DNA of 41,238 bases. It comes from Cytophagia bacterium (GTDB lineage Bacteria > Bacteroidota > Bacteroidia > Cytophagales > Spirosomataceae). This document shows positions 32,987-41,029 of the stretch, piece by piece (the first letter of the stretch is position 1; each line of letters begins with the position of its first letter). The notes under the pieces are model-generated. The model did no database searches and was not told where the DNA came from. It saw only the letters and a list, made by a program, of their open reading frames with translations. Made by a program: the position numbers and the translations under genes. The DNA lies in NCBI GenBank assembly GCA_004293645.1, contig REAB01000082.1, positions 1-41,238 on the forward strand, given 5' to 3'.

Positions 32987-34789
32987 ATGCTTCCTAAAAA
33001 ATCTTTATTGGTTGTTATGCTCCTTTTGGGGTGTGGCCTGGCTCAGAGTCAGCAAATTTTGCTCAACGATTTGAGCGCTTTCAAAAATGCCCCAGCCAAC
33101 TGGCGCATTGCGGCAGATGCCGCCGCCGACTTGAACGAAAAAAATAACATGACCACCACCAGCGGCACAGGCGCATTGGTGTGCATTCATCCTGCGGGCA
33201 AATATGGCCGCGAGTACGATTTGTTTACCAATTTGCAGCACGGCGATGCCGACCTCGAATTTGATTTTATGATGGCCAAAGGCTCCAACTCAGGGGTTTA
33301 TTTGCAAGGCCGCTACGAAATTCAACTATTTGACAGTTGGGGCACCAAACAACCGCGTAACTACGACGTGGCCGCCATTTATGAGCGTTGGGACGAAAGC
33401 CGCCCCAATGGCCAGAAAGGCTACGAAGGCCATCCGCCCCGCATGAACGCTTGCCGCGCCCCTGGCTTGTGGCAACACCTCAAAGTGTCGTTTCAAGCAC
33501 CACGGTTTGATGCCAACGGCAAAAAAATAGCCAACGCCAAAGTACTAAAAGTAGAACTAAACGGCGCAACCGTACAAGAAGAAGTAGAATTGATAGGCCC
33601 CACGCGCGGTGGCCTTGAAAGCGAAGTAGCCGCTGGGCCATTGCTCTTTCAAGGCGACCACGGCTCGGTGGCGTTTCGCAATATAGTGCTAAAACCATTC
33701 AACAAGCCCGCCCCCACGCTCAAAAACCTAACCTACGCCTACTACGAAAATGTAACGGGCAAAACTCCCGACGTGAGCAAACGTACTCCCAAAAAGCAAG
33801 GTTCCGTTGATGGCATTGATTATAATTTAGCCACCGCCAACAAAGACTACGTACTGCGCTTTACGGGGACTTTGAACGTGCCAGTGGCGGGCAAATACAC
33901 CTTCAACACTGTAGAACGAGCGGGCGAAATGCAACTAACTGTGGCAAACCAAAATGTGGTAACCTGGCAATGGTGGGAAGGAAAAGGCACGGCCACCCTC
34001 CCCGCTGGCGACGTGCCTTTTGAGATGCTATACTACCGCAGCGCCGACTGGGCGCAGCCTTCGCTGGGGGTGTTTGTAGAAGGCGAAGCCACCAGAAGTG
34101 TGCCACTCCACGCCATTGGCTCTATCAATATGGACAAACCCGTTGGGCCCATTCTGATTGGCGTGGGCAGTACTCCCGTAGTTCATCGCAGCTTTTTGGA
34201 AGTGCGCAACGAAAACATTTCGCACGGCGTTTCGGTCGGCGACCCATCGGGCGTGCATTATGCCGTCAATTTAGAAAAAGGGGCGTTGGTTCGGGTTTGG
34301 AAAGGCGATTTTGTGGACGCTACGCCCATGTGGAACGACCGAGGTAATGGCATGAGTTTGCCCTTCGGCGGCATTCTTGATTTGCAAAACCAGCCACTTT
34401 TAGGCTTGCTCGCCACCGACCAAACTACTTGGCCAACCGCGTACAGCGAAGCCGACGGGCATCGGTTTAGGGGTTACGACATAGACGCTACGGGGCGGCC
34501 TATTTTCAAGTATGAGGTGGCGGGCGTGGTTGTAAAAGACCAAATAAAACCCGACACCGAAAATAAATATTTGGAGCGAGAACTCACCATTGGTGGCACA
34601 ATTCCTGCGCAATTGCAGTGCCGTTTGGCCATTGGCAAACAAATTGAAAAAGTAAATGACAACTTGTATATAATTGATAAACAGTATTATGTGAAAACAA
34701 CAGGCAGTGCTATAATACGCAACATTGCCAATGGACAGGAACTATTGACACCCGCCAAAGCCACCGTGAGCTACGCAATTATTTGGTGA
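32987..34789 (+). CDS. Secreted DUF1080 (3-keto-disaccharide hydrolase-like) and PA14 protein
   Basis: Exported protein of 600 residues with a signal peptide (MLPKKSLLVVMLLLGCGLAQS). Residues about 25-230 form a DUF1080 domain: ADLEFDFMMAKGSNSGVYLQGRYEIQLFDSWG is its hallmark, followed by LWQHLKVSFQAPRFD and LLFQGDHGSVAFRNIVLKP. Residues about 240-390 resemble a PA14 carbohydrate-binding domain (DYVLRFTGTLNVPVAGKYTFNTVERAGEMQLTV). The last 200 residues (GVSVGDPSGVHYAVNLEKGALVRVWKGDF) I cannot name; similar tails occur in other Cytophagales proteins. A sugar-active or sugar-binding surface role is likely. The stop codon is immediately followed by heptamer repeats. Confidence 0.82.
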   Translation: MLPKKSLLVVMLLLGCGLAQSQQILLNDLSAFKNAPANWRIAADAAADLNEKNNMTTTSGTGALVCIHPAGKYGREYDLFTNLQHGDADLEFDFMMAKGSNSGVYLQGRYEIQLFDSWGTKQPRNYDVAAIYERWDESRPNGQKGYEGHPPRMNACRAPGLWQHLKVSFQAPRFDANGKKIANAKVLKVELNGATVQEEVELIGPTRGGLESEVAAGPLLFQGDHGSVAFRNIVLKPFNKPAPTLKNLTYAYYENVTGKTPDVSKRTPKKQGSVDGIDYNLATANKDYVLRFTGTLNVPVAGKYTFNTVERAGEMQLTVANQNVVTWQWWEGKGTATLPAGDVPFEMLYYRSADWAQPSLGVFVEGEATRSVPLHAIGSINMDKPVGPILIGVGSTPVVHRSFLEVRNENISHGVSVGDPSGVHYAVNLEKGALVRVWKGDFVDATPMWNDRGNGMSLPFGGILDLQNQPLLGLLATDQTTWPTAYSEADGHRFRGYDIDATGRPIFKYEVAGVVVKDQIKPDTENKYLERELTIGGTIPAQLQCRLAIGKQIEKVNDNLYIIDKQYYVKTTGSAIIRNIANGQELLTPAKATVSYAIIW

Positions 34790-34930
34790 TTTCAAATATC
34801 AAATAACAGATTTCAAATATCAAATAACAAATAACATACCCCATACCCCATACCATACACCATACACCATACACCATACACCATACACCATACACCATAC
34901 ACCATACACCATACACCATACACCATACAC
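34790..34930 (+). repeat. Compound heptamer microsatellite upstream of a Uma2 gene
   Basis: It begins directly after the DUF1080-gene stop codon. Seven TWWCAAA-like heptamers (34790-34838) pass in the same phase into two CCCCATA units, a 2-nt slip follows, then CATACAC repeats 11 times without a mismatch (34854-34930). The Uma2 ATG is 27 nt further on, so the array fills most of its leader or promoter space. Confidence 0.92.
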
Positions 34931-34956
34931 CATTACCCATCCTTAAAAAAATTAAA

Positions 34957-35532
34957 ATGGCTCTTCCAGTTGCACAAACAGGTTATTCGGTGGACGAATA
35001 TTTGGAAATAGAACGTACCTCCGAAATAAAACACGAATATGATGACGGCGAAATCTACGCCATGGCAGGAGGAAGCTACGTCCACAATCGGGCTGCTACC
35101 AATACAACAGTGGCACTGGGAAGCGCATTGAAAGGCAAAAAATGTTTTGTTGCCAACAGCGACCAACAAGTGGCGGTATCAAGCACTAAATATTGCTATC
35201 CAGATGTGTCGGTTATCTGTGGGCCATTTAAGCCGTCCGAAGAGCATCCCAATGCCGCTACCAACCCAGTTTTGATTGTAGAAGTATTATCGCCCGAAAC
35301 CGAGTCGTACGACCGTGGTGGCAAGTTTATGCGCTACCGCCAAATCAGTACTTTTCGAGAATATGTGTTGATTTCGCAAACCGAAATGTTGGTAGAAGTG
35401 TTCTACAAAAACGACTTGGGTTTCTGGGAAATCGAAACCTACCAACAACCAACCGACGTAGTAAACCTAAAATCTATCGAAGTAAACTTGGCGCTTTTAG
35501 ATATTTACGAAGGTGTTACAGATTTCAAATAA
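34957..35532 (+). CDS. Uma2-family (DUF820) putative endonuclease
   Basis: Protein of 191 residues of the Uma2/DUF820 family. It has the N-terminal GYSVDEYLEIERTSEIKHEYDDGEIYAM, typical of the cyanobacterial-type subgroup, then YCYPDVSVIC, NPVLIVEVLSPETESYDRGGKFMRYR and FREYVLISQ, which supply the predicted D...E-x-[VL]...K core. It differs from the other two Uma2 proteins here in length and subgroup. It lies between two heptamer arrays (34790-34930 and 35523-35613), and its TAA stop is contributed by the second. The function of the family is not settled. Confidence 0.88.
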   Translation: MALPVAQTGYSVDEYLEIERTSEIKHEYDDGEIYAMAGGSYVHNRAATNTTVALGSALKGKKCFVANSDQQVAVSSTKYCYPDVSVICGPFKPSEEHPNAATNPVLIVEVLSPETESYDRGGKFMRYRQISTFREYVLISQTEMLVEVFYKNDLGFWEIETYQQPTDVVNLKSIEVNLALLDIYEGVTDFK

Positions 35533-35613
35533 CAAATAACAGATTTCAAATAACAAATTTCAAATAACAAATTTCAAATAACAGATTGCAAATTTCAAAC
35601 CACAAATAACAAA
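35523..35613 (+). repeat. Thirteen in-phase TTTCAAA/TAACAAA heptamers
   Basis: From the last codons of the Uma2 gene to 11 nt before the cyclophilin ATG, 91 nt divide exactly into thirteen heptamers (TTTCAAA, TAACAAA, TAACAGA, TTGCAAA, CCACAAA variants). The Uma2 stop TAA (35530-35532) is the first three bases of the second unit. Confidence 0.92.
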
Positions 35614-35623
35614 CTAAATTCCA

Positions 35624-36070
35624 ATGATTAAAGCTGAAATGATTACTGAGAAAGGCACTATGCTGATTGAGTTTTTTGAAAATGATGCGCCCAAAGCCGT
35701 GGCCAATTTTGTCAAACTGTCTAAAAGTGGGTTTTACGATGGCTTAATTTTTCACCGCGTTATTCCCGATTTTATGGTGCAAGGCGGCGACCCAACTGGC
35801 ACAGGCCGTGGCGGTCCGGGCTATAAAATTGACTGCGAACTCACGGGCGAAAACCAGTACCACGACCGTGGCGTGCTTTCGATGGCCCACGCGGGGCGCA
35901 ACACGGGCGGTTCGCAGTTTTTTATCTGCCACAGCCGCCGCAACACCGCCCATTTAGACCGCAACCACACTTGTTTTGGCAAAATAGTAGAAGGCGTGGA
36001 CGTGGTAGATTTGATTCGCCAAGGAGACAAAATAGTGAAAATTAACATTACCGAAGAAGTAACCGCGTAA
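35624..36070 (+). CDS. Cyclophilin-type peptidyl-prolyl cis-trans isomerase
   Basis: Single-domain cyclophilin of 148 residues that speeds proline isomerisation during folding. It contains the active-site segment LIFHRVIPDFMVQGGDPTGTGRGGPGY with the catalytic Arg, MAHAGRNTGGSQFFICHS, and HLDRNHTCFGKIVEGVDVVDLI. In the position where many cyclophilins have Trp (WLDG-H) this one has His (HLDRNH), a common bacterial variant. There is no signal peptide, so it is cytoplasmic. The next gene starts 25 bp downstream. Confidence 0.95.
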   Translation: MIKAEMITEKGTMLIEFFENDAPKAVANFVKLSKSGFYDGLIFHRVIPDFMVQGGDPTGTGRGGPGYKIDCELTGENQYHDRGVLSMAHAGRNTGGSQFFICHSRRNTAHLDRNHTCFGKIVEGVDVVDLIRQGDKIVKINITEEVTA

Positions 36071-36095
36071 CCAAAACAACTAAACCCTTAACACA

Positions 36096-36455
36096 ATGAA
36101 AAGCCTGTTTTTAGTGCCGATGGTGGCTATGTTGAGCTACGTTTTGTTTCAAAATACGGTTATTAATCACCAACCGCCCGCCGCCGACTCGTTGGAAGTG
36201 TACGTTGGCACGTACAATTTCAAAGACAGCAATATATTTAGCACCTACACCATTACACTCAAAGAAGGCGCACTGTACGGTGAAGCAGACAGTTACGGGC
36301 CTAACAAGCTCATCAAAAAAGAAAAACCAGACGTTTTTCAATCAACGAGTCAATATGGCTCCATTATTACGTTTAAGCGCAACGCCGACACCAAGAAAAT
36401 AACGGGTTTGAGCCTATTTATTCAAGAAACCGAAATGAACGCCGAGCGGCAATAA
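36096..36455 (+). CDS. Small exported protein, DUF3471-like
   Basis: Protein of 119 residues with an N-terminal hydrophobic segment (MKSLFLVPMVAMLSYVLFQN) that may be a signal peptide or anchor. The remainder (YVGTYNFKDSNIFSTYTITLKEGALYGEADSYGPNKLIKKEKPDVFQ...ITFKRNADTKKITGLSL) follows the pattern of DUF3471, a small beta domain usually at the C terminus of beta-lactamase-like proteins (Y-x-G-x-Y, L...L-Y, F, I-x-F). Here it stands alone. It is tightly packed, 25 bp after the cyclophilin gene and 10 bp before a Uma2 gene. The assignment is by pattern only. Confidence 0.65.
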   Translation: MKSLFLVPMVAMLSYVLFQNTVINHQPPAADSLEVYVGTYNFKDSNIFSTYTITLKEGALYGEADSYGPNKLIKKEKPDVFQSTSQYGSIITFKRNADTKKITGLSLFIQETEMNAERQ

Positions 36456-36465
36456 CAACAAAACG

Positions 36466-37131
36466 ATGGTGAGCTATATTGATAAAATAATGGCAATGCC
36501 CGACGCGCCACAGCAAATTGAGGCATTGAACCAAGCCATAAAAGGAGAACAAGAACGCCGACACGATTTCAGGATGTGGATAACGCCCAGCGTAAAAGCG
36601 GAGTTTATCAACGGGGAAGTGGTGCTGCATTCGCCCGTTAAAAAACGGCATTTTAGCGTTACTGACCTGCTTTCGAGTTTGCTCAGTTTTTATGTACGCG
36701 TTAATAAATTGGGTCGAGTGGCCACCGAGAAGGCCATGATTGCCCTCACGCGCAACGACTATGAACCCGATTTGGTGTTTTTCAAAAAAGAAAAATACGA
36801 TACTTTTGCCGAAGACCAAATGCTGTTTCCCGCGCCCGATTTTGTGGTAGAAATTTTGTCTAAAAAAACGGCGGGCAGAGACCGAGGCATCAAAAAACAA
36901 GACTACGCCGCCCACGGTATTCAAGAATACTGGATAATTGACCCCGTGCTGCAACAAATTGAGCAATACGTGCTGTTTTTGCCCACCGATAAGCAGTATT
37001 CGCCCAAGAAAATCTTTGGCCCCGACGACGAAATCGAGAGCCGCGTCATTGCAGGTTTTGTGATACCCGTTTTGGCCATTTTTGACGAAGCCGTAAACGT
37101 AGAAACCCTGCAAGATTTGTTAAAACAGTAA
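36466..37131 (+). CDS. Uma2-family (DUF820) putative endonuclease
   Basis: Protein of 221 residues, a close relative of the one at 10305: both have the RRH(D/E)F opening, KAEFI-GE-HSP, KAMIALTRNDYEPDLVF, FPAPDFVVEILSKKTAGRDRGIKKQDYAAHGIQEYWIID and a C-terminal GF-IPV segment. The predicted PD-(D/E)XK residues (Asp of YEPD, Glu of VVEILS, Lys of GIKK) are kept. It is last in a four-gene rightward run (Uma2, cyclophilin, DUF3471-like, Uma2) and converges on tsaE. Confidence 0.88.
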   Translation: MVSYIDKIMAMPDAPQQIEALNQAIKGEQERRHDFRMWITPSVKAEFINGEVVLHSPVKKRHFSVTDLLSSLLSFYVRVNKLGRVATEKAMIALTRNDYEPDLVFFKKEKYDTFAEDQMLFPAPDFVVEILSKKTAGRDRGIKKQDYAAHGIQEYWIIDPVLQQIEQYVLFLPTDKQYSPKKIFGPDDEIESRVIAGFVIPVLAIFDEAVNVETLQDLLKQ

Positions 37132-37239
37132 CACGATTCCAATTTCAAAAAACGACCCCCGAATTCTTCTTAAAAATCGGGCGATTGTAGCTTCCAAAGG
37201 CGCGTTCTCCGTTGGAAATTGGTTCAAAAATATTGGTTA

Positions 37240-37659
37240 TCAAACCGAAACAACGATGCTCCTTTGTTGATTGGCCGCTGCTGTAATCTGGACATAGACA
37301 CAATGAGCGGGCAGCAGCGATTCAATTTTTTCGGGCCATTCGATGAGGCACAAATGCCCCGAATCGAGGTATTCTTCCGCGCCAATGTCAAAGGCTTCGG
37401 TTTCGTTTTTGAGTCGGTAGCAGTCGAAGTGATAAATAACTTGGCCTTGCGCGGTGCTGTACTCGTTGATAATCGAAAAAGTGGGACTTTGCACGTTGTT
37501 TTGCACGCCCAATTGTTGGCAAATGGCCTTGATGAGCGTGGTTTTGCCCGCGCCCATGTTTCCCTCAAAACACCAAACTGAGGCCATTCCGCAGGCTTTG
37601 ATGACCTGTTGGGCGGCCTCAGTTATGTTTTTCAAATCAAAAGAAGCAATTTCAGTCAC
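37240..37659 (-). CDS. tsaE: tRNA threonylcarbamoyladenosine biosynthesis protein TsaE
   Basis: ATPase needed with TsaB and TsaD for t6A37 formation in ANN-decoding tRNAs. The 139-residue protein is of normal length. It has the Walker A motif FEGNMGAGKTTLIKA, the family block VQSPTFSIINEY, YHFDCYRLKN, a Walker-B-like LCLIEWPEKI and GAEEYLDSG. No other tsa gene is adjacent. It is divergent from tyrS, with about 330 bp between the starts. Confidence 0.95.
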   Translation of the reverse strand: MTEIASFDLKNITEAAQQVIKACGMASVWCFEGNMGAGKTTLIKAICQQLGVQNNVQSPTFSIINEYSTAQGQVIYHFDCYRLKNETEAFDIGAEEYLDSGHLCLIEWPEKIESLLPAHCVYVQITAAANQQRSIVVSV

Positions 37660-37986
37660 AGAGGTACGATTTCAAGGTAAAGTGAGGTGTATTAATTTTG
37701 ACGCACCGTTAATTGTAAAGATTAGTTTAAAACGGCGTTCCTAACGCAAGGACAAACTTTCAAGATTTGCCCTTGCGTTAGGAACGCCGTTATTCAATCC
37801 AAATGTATATCATTCTTTTGAGTTTTTTGAAATTTTTCTTCAAACAAATCAAGTACAATTACTTGCCCATCAACAGGCGGTTCGCTACAAAGTGGCAGCG
37901 CTACGTTCTATAACGATTTTTTTTGCTTCAAAAATGGCATTTTCGGGCTACCTTTGCAGCCTTTTAGTAGCACAAACATCAAAAAA
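37660..37986. other. tsaE-tyrS divergent intergenic region
   Basis: No gene. It contains a perfect 21-bp inverted repeat at 37731-37751 / 37771-37791 (core GTTCCTAACGCAAGG) with a 19-nt loop, an AT-rich stretch, and the tyrS promoter at the right end. The inverted repeat lies about 70 bp from the tsaE start and looks like a dispersed palindromic element; no T-tract follows it. Confidence 0.6.
37922..37956 (+). promoter_or_regulatory. Promoter of tyrS
   Basis: -33 TTTG (37922-37925), 23-nt spacer, -7 TACCTTTG (37949-37956). The GTG start at 37987 is 30 nt downstream. Since the -7 box covers the upstream TTG at 37954, that longer start cannot be used from this promoter. Confidence 0.5.
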
Positions 37987-39288
37987 GTGAAAAATTTTAT
38001 CGAAGAATTGCGCTGGCGCGGTATGTTGCACGACATGATGCCTGACACCGAAAAGCAGCTCCAACAAGAAATAACGGCGGCTTACATTGGTTTCGACCCC
38101 ACGGCGGCCTCGCTCCACATCGGCAATTTGGCCACCATTATGTTGCTCAAACACTTTCAGTTGTGTGGCCATAAGCCCGTGGCACTCATTGGCGGGGCTA
38201 CGGGCATGGTCGGCGACCCATCGGGCAAGAGTGCCGAACGGGCGTTTTTGTCGGAAGAAACGCTGCGCTACAACGAGGCTTGCATTAAAAAACAATTAGA
38301 AAAATTTCTAGATTTTGAGGCCAGCCCCAACGCCGCCGAAATTGTCAATAACTACGACTGGTTTAAGGGCATTGGTTTCTTGGAATTTTTGCGCGAAGCA
38401 GGCAAGTACATCAGCGTCAATTATATGTCGGCCAAAGATTCGGTCAAGAAACGGCTTGAAACGGGCATTTCTTTTACCGAATTTAGCTACCAATTGCTGC
38501 AAGGTTACGACTTTTATTGGTTGTACAAAAACAAGAATGTGAGGCTACAAATGGGCGGCTCAGACCAGTGGGGCAATATTACGACGGGAACAGAGCTCAT
38601 CAAGCGCAAAGAAAACAACAACGACGAAGCGGCCGAATACCGCGCCTTCGCGCTCACCACGCCGCTCGTTACCAAAGCCGACGGCACCAAGTTTGGCAAA
38701 AGCGAAACGGGCAACGTTTGGCTCGACCCCGCCATGACCTCGCCCTTTCAGTTTTATCAGTTTTGGCTCAACTGCACCGATACCGACTGCCCCCGCTTGC
38801 TGCGGGTGTTTACGTTGCTGGCTCAAACCGACATTGAAACCCTCGAAACCCAGCACGCCGAAGCCCCGCACCTGCGTTTGATGCAAAAAGCCTTGGCCCA
38901 AGAGGTAACTACGCGCGTACATTCGGCAGCGGCTTACGAAATGGCCGTGGCAGCCTCCGAGGTGCTATTTGGCAAAGGCACACTCGACACGCTCCGCAGC
39001 ATGGACGAAGCTACTTTCAAGGGCGTTTTTGAGGGCGTGCCGCAGAGTAGCGTTAATCGAACAGACTTTGAAACCTGCCCCTCCGTGGCCGATTTGCTGT
39101 CGGTGGCTACCAACCATGAAATTTATCCTTCCAAAAGTGAAGCCCGACGCGCCATTCAAGGAAACGGCGTAAGTATCAACAAAACTAAAATAACCGATGG
39201 CAACTCAAAGCCCAATTTTGAATTGCTACTGGGGCGTTATTTGTTGGTAGGAAAAGGCAAGAAAAACCATTTGATTGAAGTGCAATAA
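37987..39288 (+). CDS. tyrS: Tyrosine-tRNA ligase
   Basis: Class I aminoacyl-tRNA synthetase of 433 residues that charges tRNA-Tyr. The HIGH motif is SLHIGN (about 43-48), preceded by YIGFDPTA; the tyrosine-binding segment [13 protein letters not shown] and [12 protein letters not shown] follow; the KMSKS loop is [15 protein letters not shown]-terminal S4 RNA-binding domain is present ([20 protein letters not shown]). I chose GTG 37987, giving [21 protein letters not shown] as the usual Bacteroidota N terminus; the TTG at 37954 sits in the -7 box. It is followed by a 30-bp terminator. Confidence 0.96.
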   Translation: MKNFIEELRWRGMLHDMMPDTEKQLQQEITAAYIGFDPTAASLHIGNLATIMLLKHFQLCGHKPVALIGGATGMVGDPSGKSAERAFLSEETLRYNEACIKKQLEKFLDFEASPNAAEIVNNYDWFKGIGFLEFLREAGKYISVNYMSAKDSVKKRLETGISFTEFSYQLLQGYDFYWLYKNKNVRLQMGGSDQWGNITTGTELIKRKENNNDEAAEYRAFALTTPLVTKADGTKFGKSETGNVWLDPAMTSPFQFYQFWLNCTDTDCPRLLRVFTLLAQTDIETLETQHAEAPHLRLMQKALAQEVTTRVHSAAAYEMAVAASEVLFGKGTLDTLRSMDEATFKGVFEGVPQSSVNRTDFETCPSVADLLSVATNHEIYPSKSEARRAIQGNGVSINKTKITDGNSKPNFELLLGRYLLVGKGKKNHLIEVQ

Positions 39289-39342
39289 ACGGTATTTATG
39301 CTGCTACATGTTTTTTAAATAGGGCAAAATGTGGCCTGTTGC

Positions 39343-39407
39343 AAAAAAAGAGGCTAAAAATTCATAACTCATTATCAATGAGTTATGAATTTTTAGCCTC
39401 TTTTTTT
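39343..39407. terminator. 30-bp terminator between tyrS and rpoN
   Basis: Perfect 30-bp stem (39343-39372 / 39378-39407), 5-nt loop TATCA, flanked by A7 and T7. One of the longest stems in the window; it insulates rpoN from tyrS read-through. Confidence 0.92.
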
Positions 39408-39432
39408 GTCTAAATTGTTTTTTTTTGCAATC

Positions 39433-39449
39433 TTGGCACAACATTTGAT
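39433..39449 (+). promoter_or_regulatory. Sigma-54-like (-24/-12) promoter upstream of rpoN
   Basis: TTGGCACAACATTTGAT matches the sigma-54 consensus TTGGCAC-N5-TTGCW with one change (TTGA for TTGC). The GG doublet is 12 bp before the -12 G. It lies 75 nt before the rpoN ATG and between the tyrS terminator and rpoN, which leaves rpoN as its target. Confidence 0.4.
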
Positions 39450-39467
39450 AACTCCAACATTGGAGTT
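39450..39467. promoter_or_regulatory. Operator-like palindrome upstream of rpoN
   Basis: AACTCCAA-CA-TTGGAGTT, a perfect 8-bp inverted repeat with a 2-nt centre, directly after the -12 region, so it would cover the expected transcription start. It could be a protein-binding site or a small RNA hairpin at the 5' end. Confidence 0.35.
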
Positions 39468-39523
39468 TAATATCTTAAACAAGAATTGTGCGTATGGAAT
39501 AACCTTCTATTACTTAACTAATC

Positions 39524-40987
39524 ATGCAAAAATTAAGCCTTAACCAAAGTATTCAGCAGAAGCTATCGCCGCAGCAAATTCAATTTATCAAGCTACTGCA
39601 AATCCCAACTGCTGAACTCAATGCCCGTATTGAAGAAGAAATGGAGGTAAATCCTGCGCTGGAAGAGGGAATGGATGTCGAGCAGAAAGAGCAAGATGAC
39701 GATTACCAAGACAGCAACGACAGCAACGACGACGAGTACGACGACTATGAGCGTCCGAACGAAATAAGCATAGACGAGTATTTGAGCCAAGACGAATACG
39801 GCGGCTACAAAATGCAAGGCGACGGCAACTACAACGAAGAAGAACGGGACTCACCCATTGCCAATTTGGCCACGCTGCACGATGCATTGGTGCAACAATT
39901 TGGTTTTTTAAAACTCAATGAACGCCAAGAAGTGGTTGGGCTGCAACTACTGGGCAGCATCGAAAGCGATGGCTACATTCGCCGCTCCATGCAGTCGGTG
40001 GTCAATGATTTGGCTTTTTCGCAGGGCTTTTTTGCCAACATCGAAGAAGTAGAATATGTTTTGAAGAAAGTTCAAACTTTTGACCCTGCGGGCATTGGCG
40101 CACGCAACCTCCAAGAATGTTTGTTGCTCCAACTCGACCGCAAGGATATTTCCAATCCCAACGTAGTGGCGGCTATCCGAATAATTGAGATTTTTTTTGA
40201 GGAGTTTTCTAAAAAGCACTACGACAAAATTCAGAAGCGACTCAACATTAGCGACTGCCAGATGAAGCAGGTGATTCGGCTCATTACCAAGCTCAACCCC
40301 AAGCCAGGCTCGGTAGAAGGCGAAGACGGCATGGCGCATTTTTTAACACCCGACTTTGTGGTAACCAACAGCAACAACAAGCTCGATGTGCACCTGAATT
40401 CTAAAAATGCGCCAGAACTCAAAATCAGCCGCTCGTTTGCCGAGATAATTGACACCTACGACAAAAGCGACAAAATCAGCCATCACATGCGTGAAACGGT
40501 AACGTTTGTGAAACAGAAATTGGACGCCGCCAAGTGGTTTATTGATGCCATTAAGCAGCGTCAGAATACATTGCTCAAAACCATGAACGCCATCGTAGCT
40601 TACCAGTACGATTTTTTTGTGGACGGCGACGAAGGCAAACTACGCCCCATGATTTTGAAAGACATTGCCACCCGAATTGATATGGACGTTTCGACGGTGT
40701 CGCGGGTAGCCAACAGCAAGTCGGTGCAGATGGAGTACGGCATTTATCCACTCAAATATTTTTTCTCGGAGGGCATTTCGACCGAGTTTGGCGAAGATGC
40801 CAGCAGCCGCGAAGTGAAGTATATTTTGAGAGAGCTCATTGAAAATGAGGCCAAAAACGCACCACTTTCTGACGATAAACTGGAAGGGATTTTGAACGAG
40901 CGCGGCTACAACATTGCACGGCGCACCGTGGCCAAATACCGCGAGCAGCTCAATATTCCAGTGGCGCGACTTCGCAAACAACTTTAA
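39524..40987 (+). CDS. rpoN: RNA polymerase sigma-54 factor
   Basis: Alternative sigma factor of 487 residues recognising -24/-12 promoters and needing an ATP-driven activator. Region I is QKLSLNQSIQQKLSPQQIQFIKLLQIPTAEL...EVNPALEE; region II is strongly acidic (DDDYQDSNDSNDDEYDDYE, about 57-75). The core-binding domain (ESDGYIRRSMQSVVNDLAF, FDPAGIGARNLQECLLLQL) and helix-turn-helix (MILKDIATRIDMDVSTVSRVANSK) follow, and the RpoN box ARRTVAKYREQL lies near the end. All regions are intact. No bacterial enhancer-binding activator is in the window. It has its own possible sigma-54 promoter. Confidence 0.96.
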   Translation: MQKLSLNQSIQQKLSPQQIQFIKLLQIPTAELNARIEEEMEVNPALEEGMDVEQKEQDDDYQDSNDSNDDEYDDYERPNEISIDEYLSQDEYGGYKMQGDGNYNEEERDSPIANLATLHDALVQQFGFLKLNERQEVVGLQLLGSIESDGYIRRSMQSVVNDLAFSQGFFANIEEVEYVLKKVQTFDPAGIGARNLQECLLLQLDRKDISNPNVVAAIRIIEIFFEEFSKKHYDKIQKRLNISDCQMKQVIRLITKLNPKPGSVEGEDGMAHFLTPDFVVTNSNNKLDVHLNSKNAPELKISRSFAEIIDTYDKSDKISHHMRETVTFVKQKLDAAKWFIDAIKQRQNTLLKTMNAIVAYQYDFFVDGDEGKLRPMILKDIATRIDMDVSTVSRVANSKSVQMEYGIYPLKYFFSEGISTEFGEDASSREVKYILRELIENEAKNAPLSDDKLEGILNERGYNIARRTVAKYREQLNIPVARLRKQL

Positions 40988-41029
40988 TCTTAGAAGCTGT
41001 TTAAATTAATTTCAATTTATCTTTTTGAC

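Noticed and set aside
36418-37113. 231-codon minus-strand frame opposite the last Uma2 gene
   Set aside because: Shadow of a well-supported gene with clear Uma2 motifs on the other strand.
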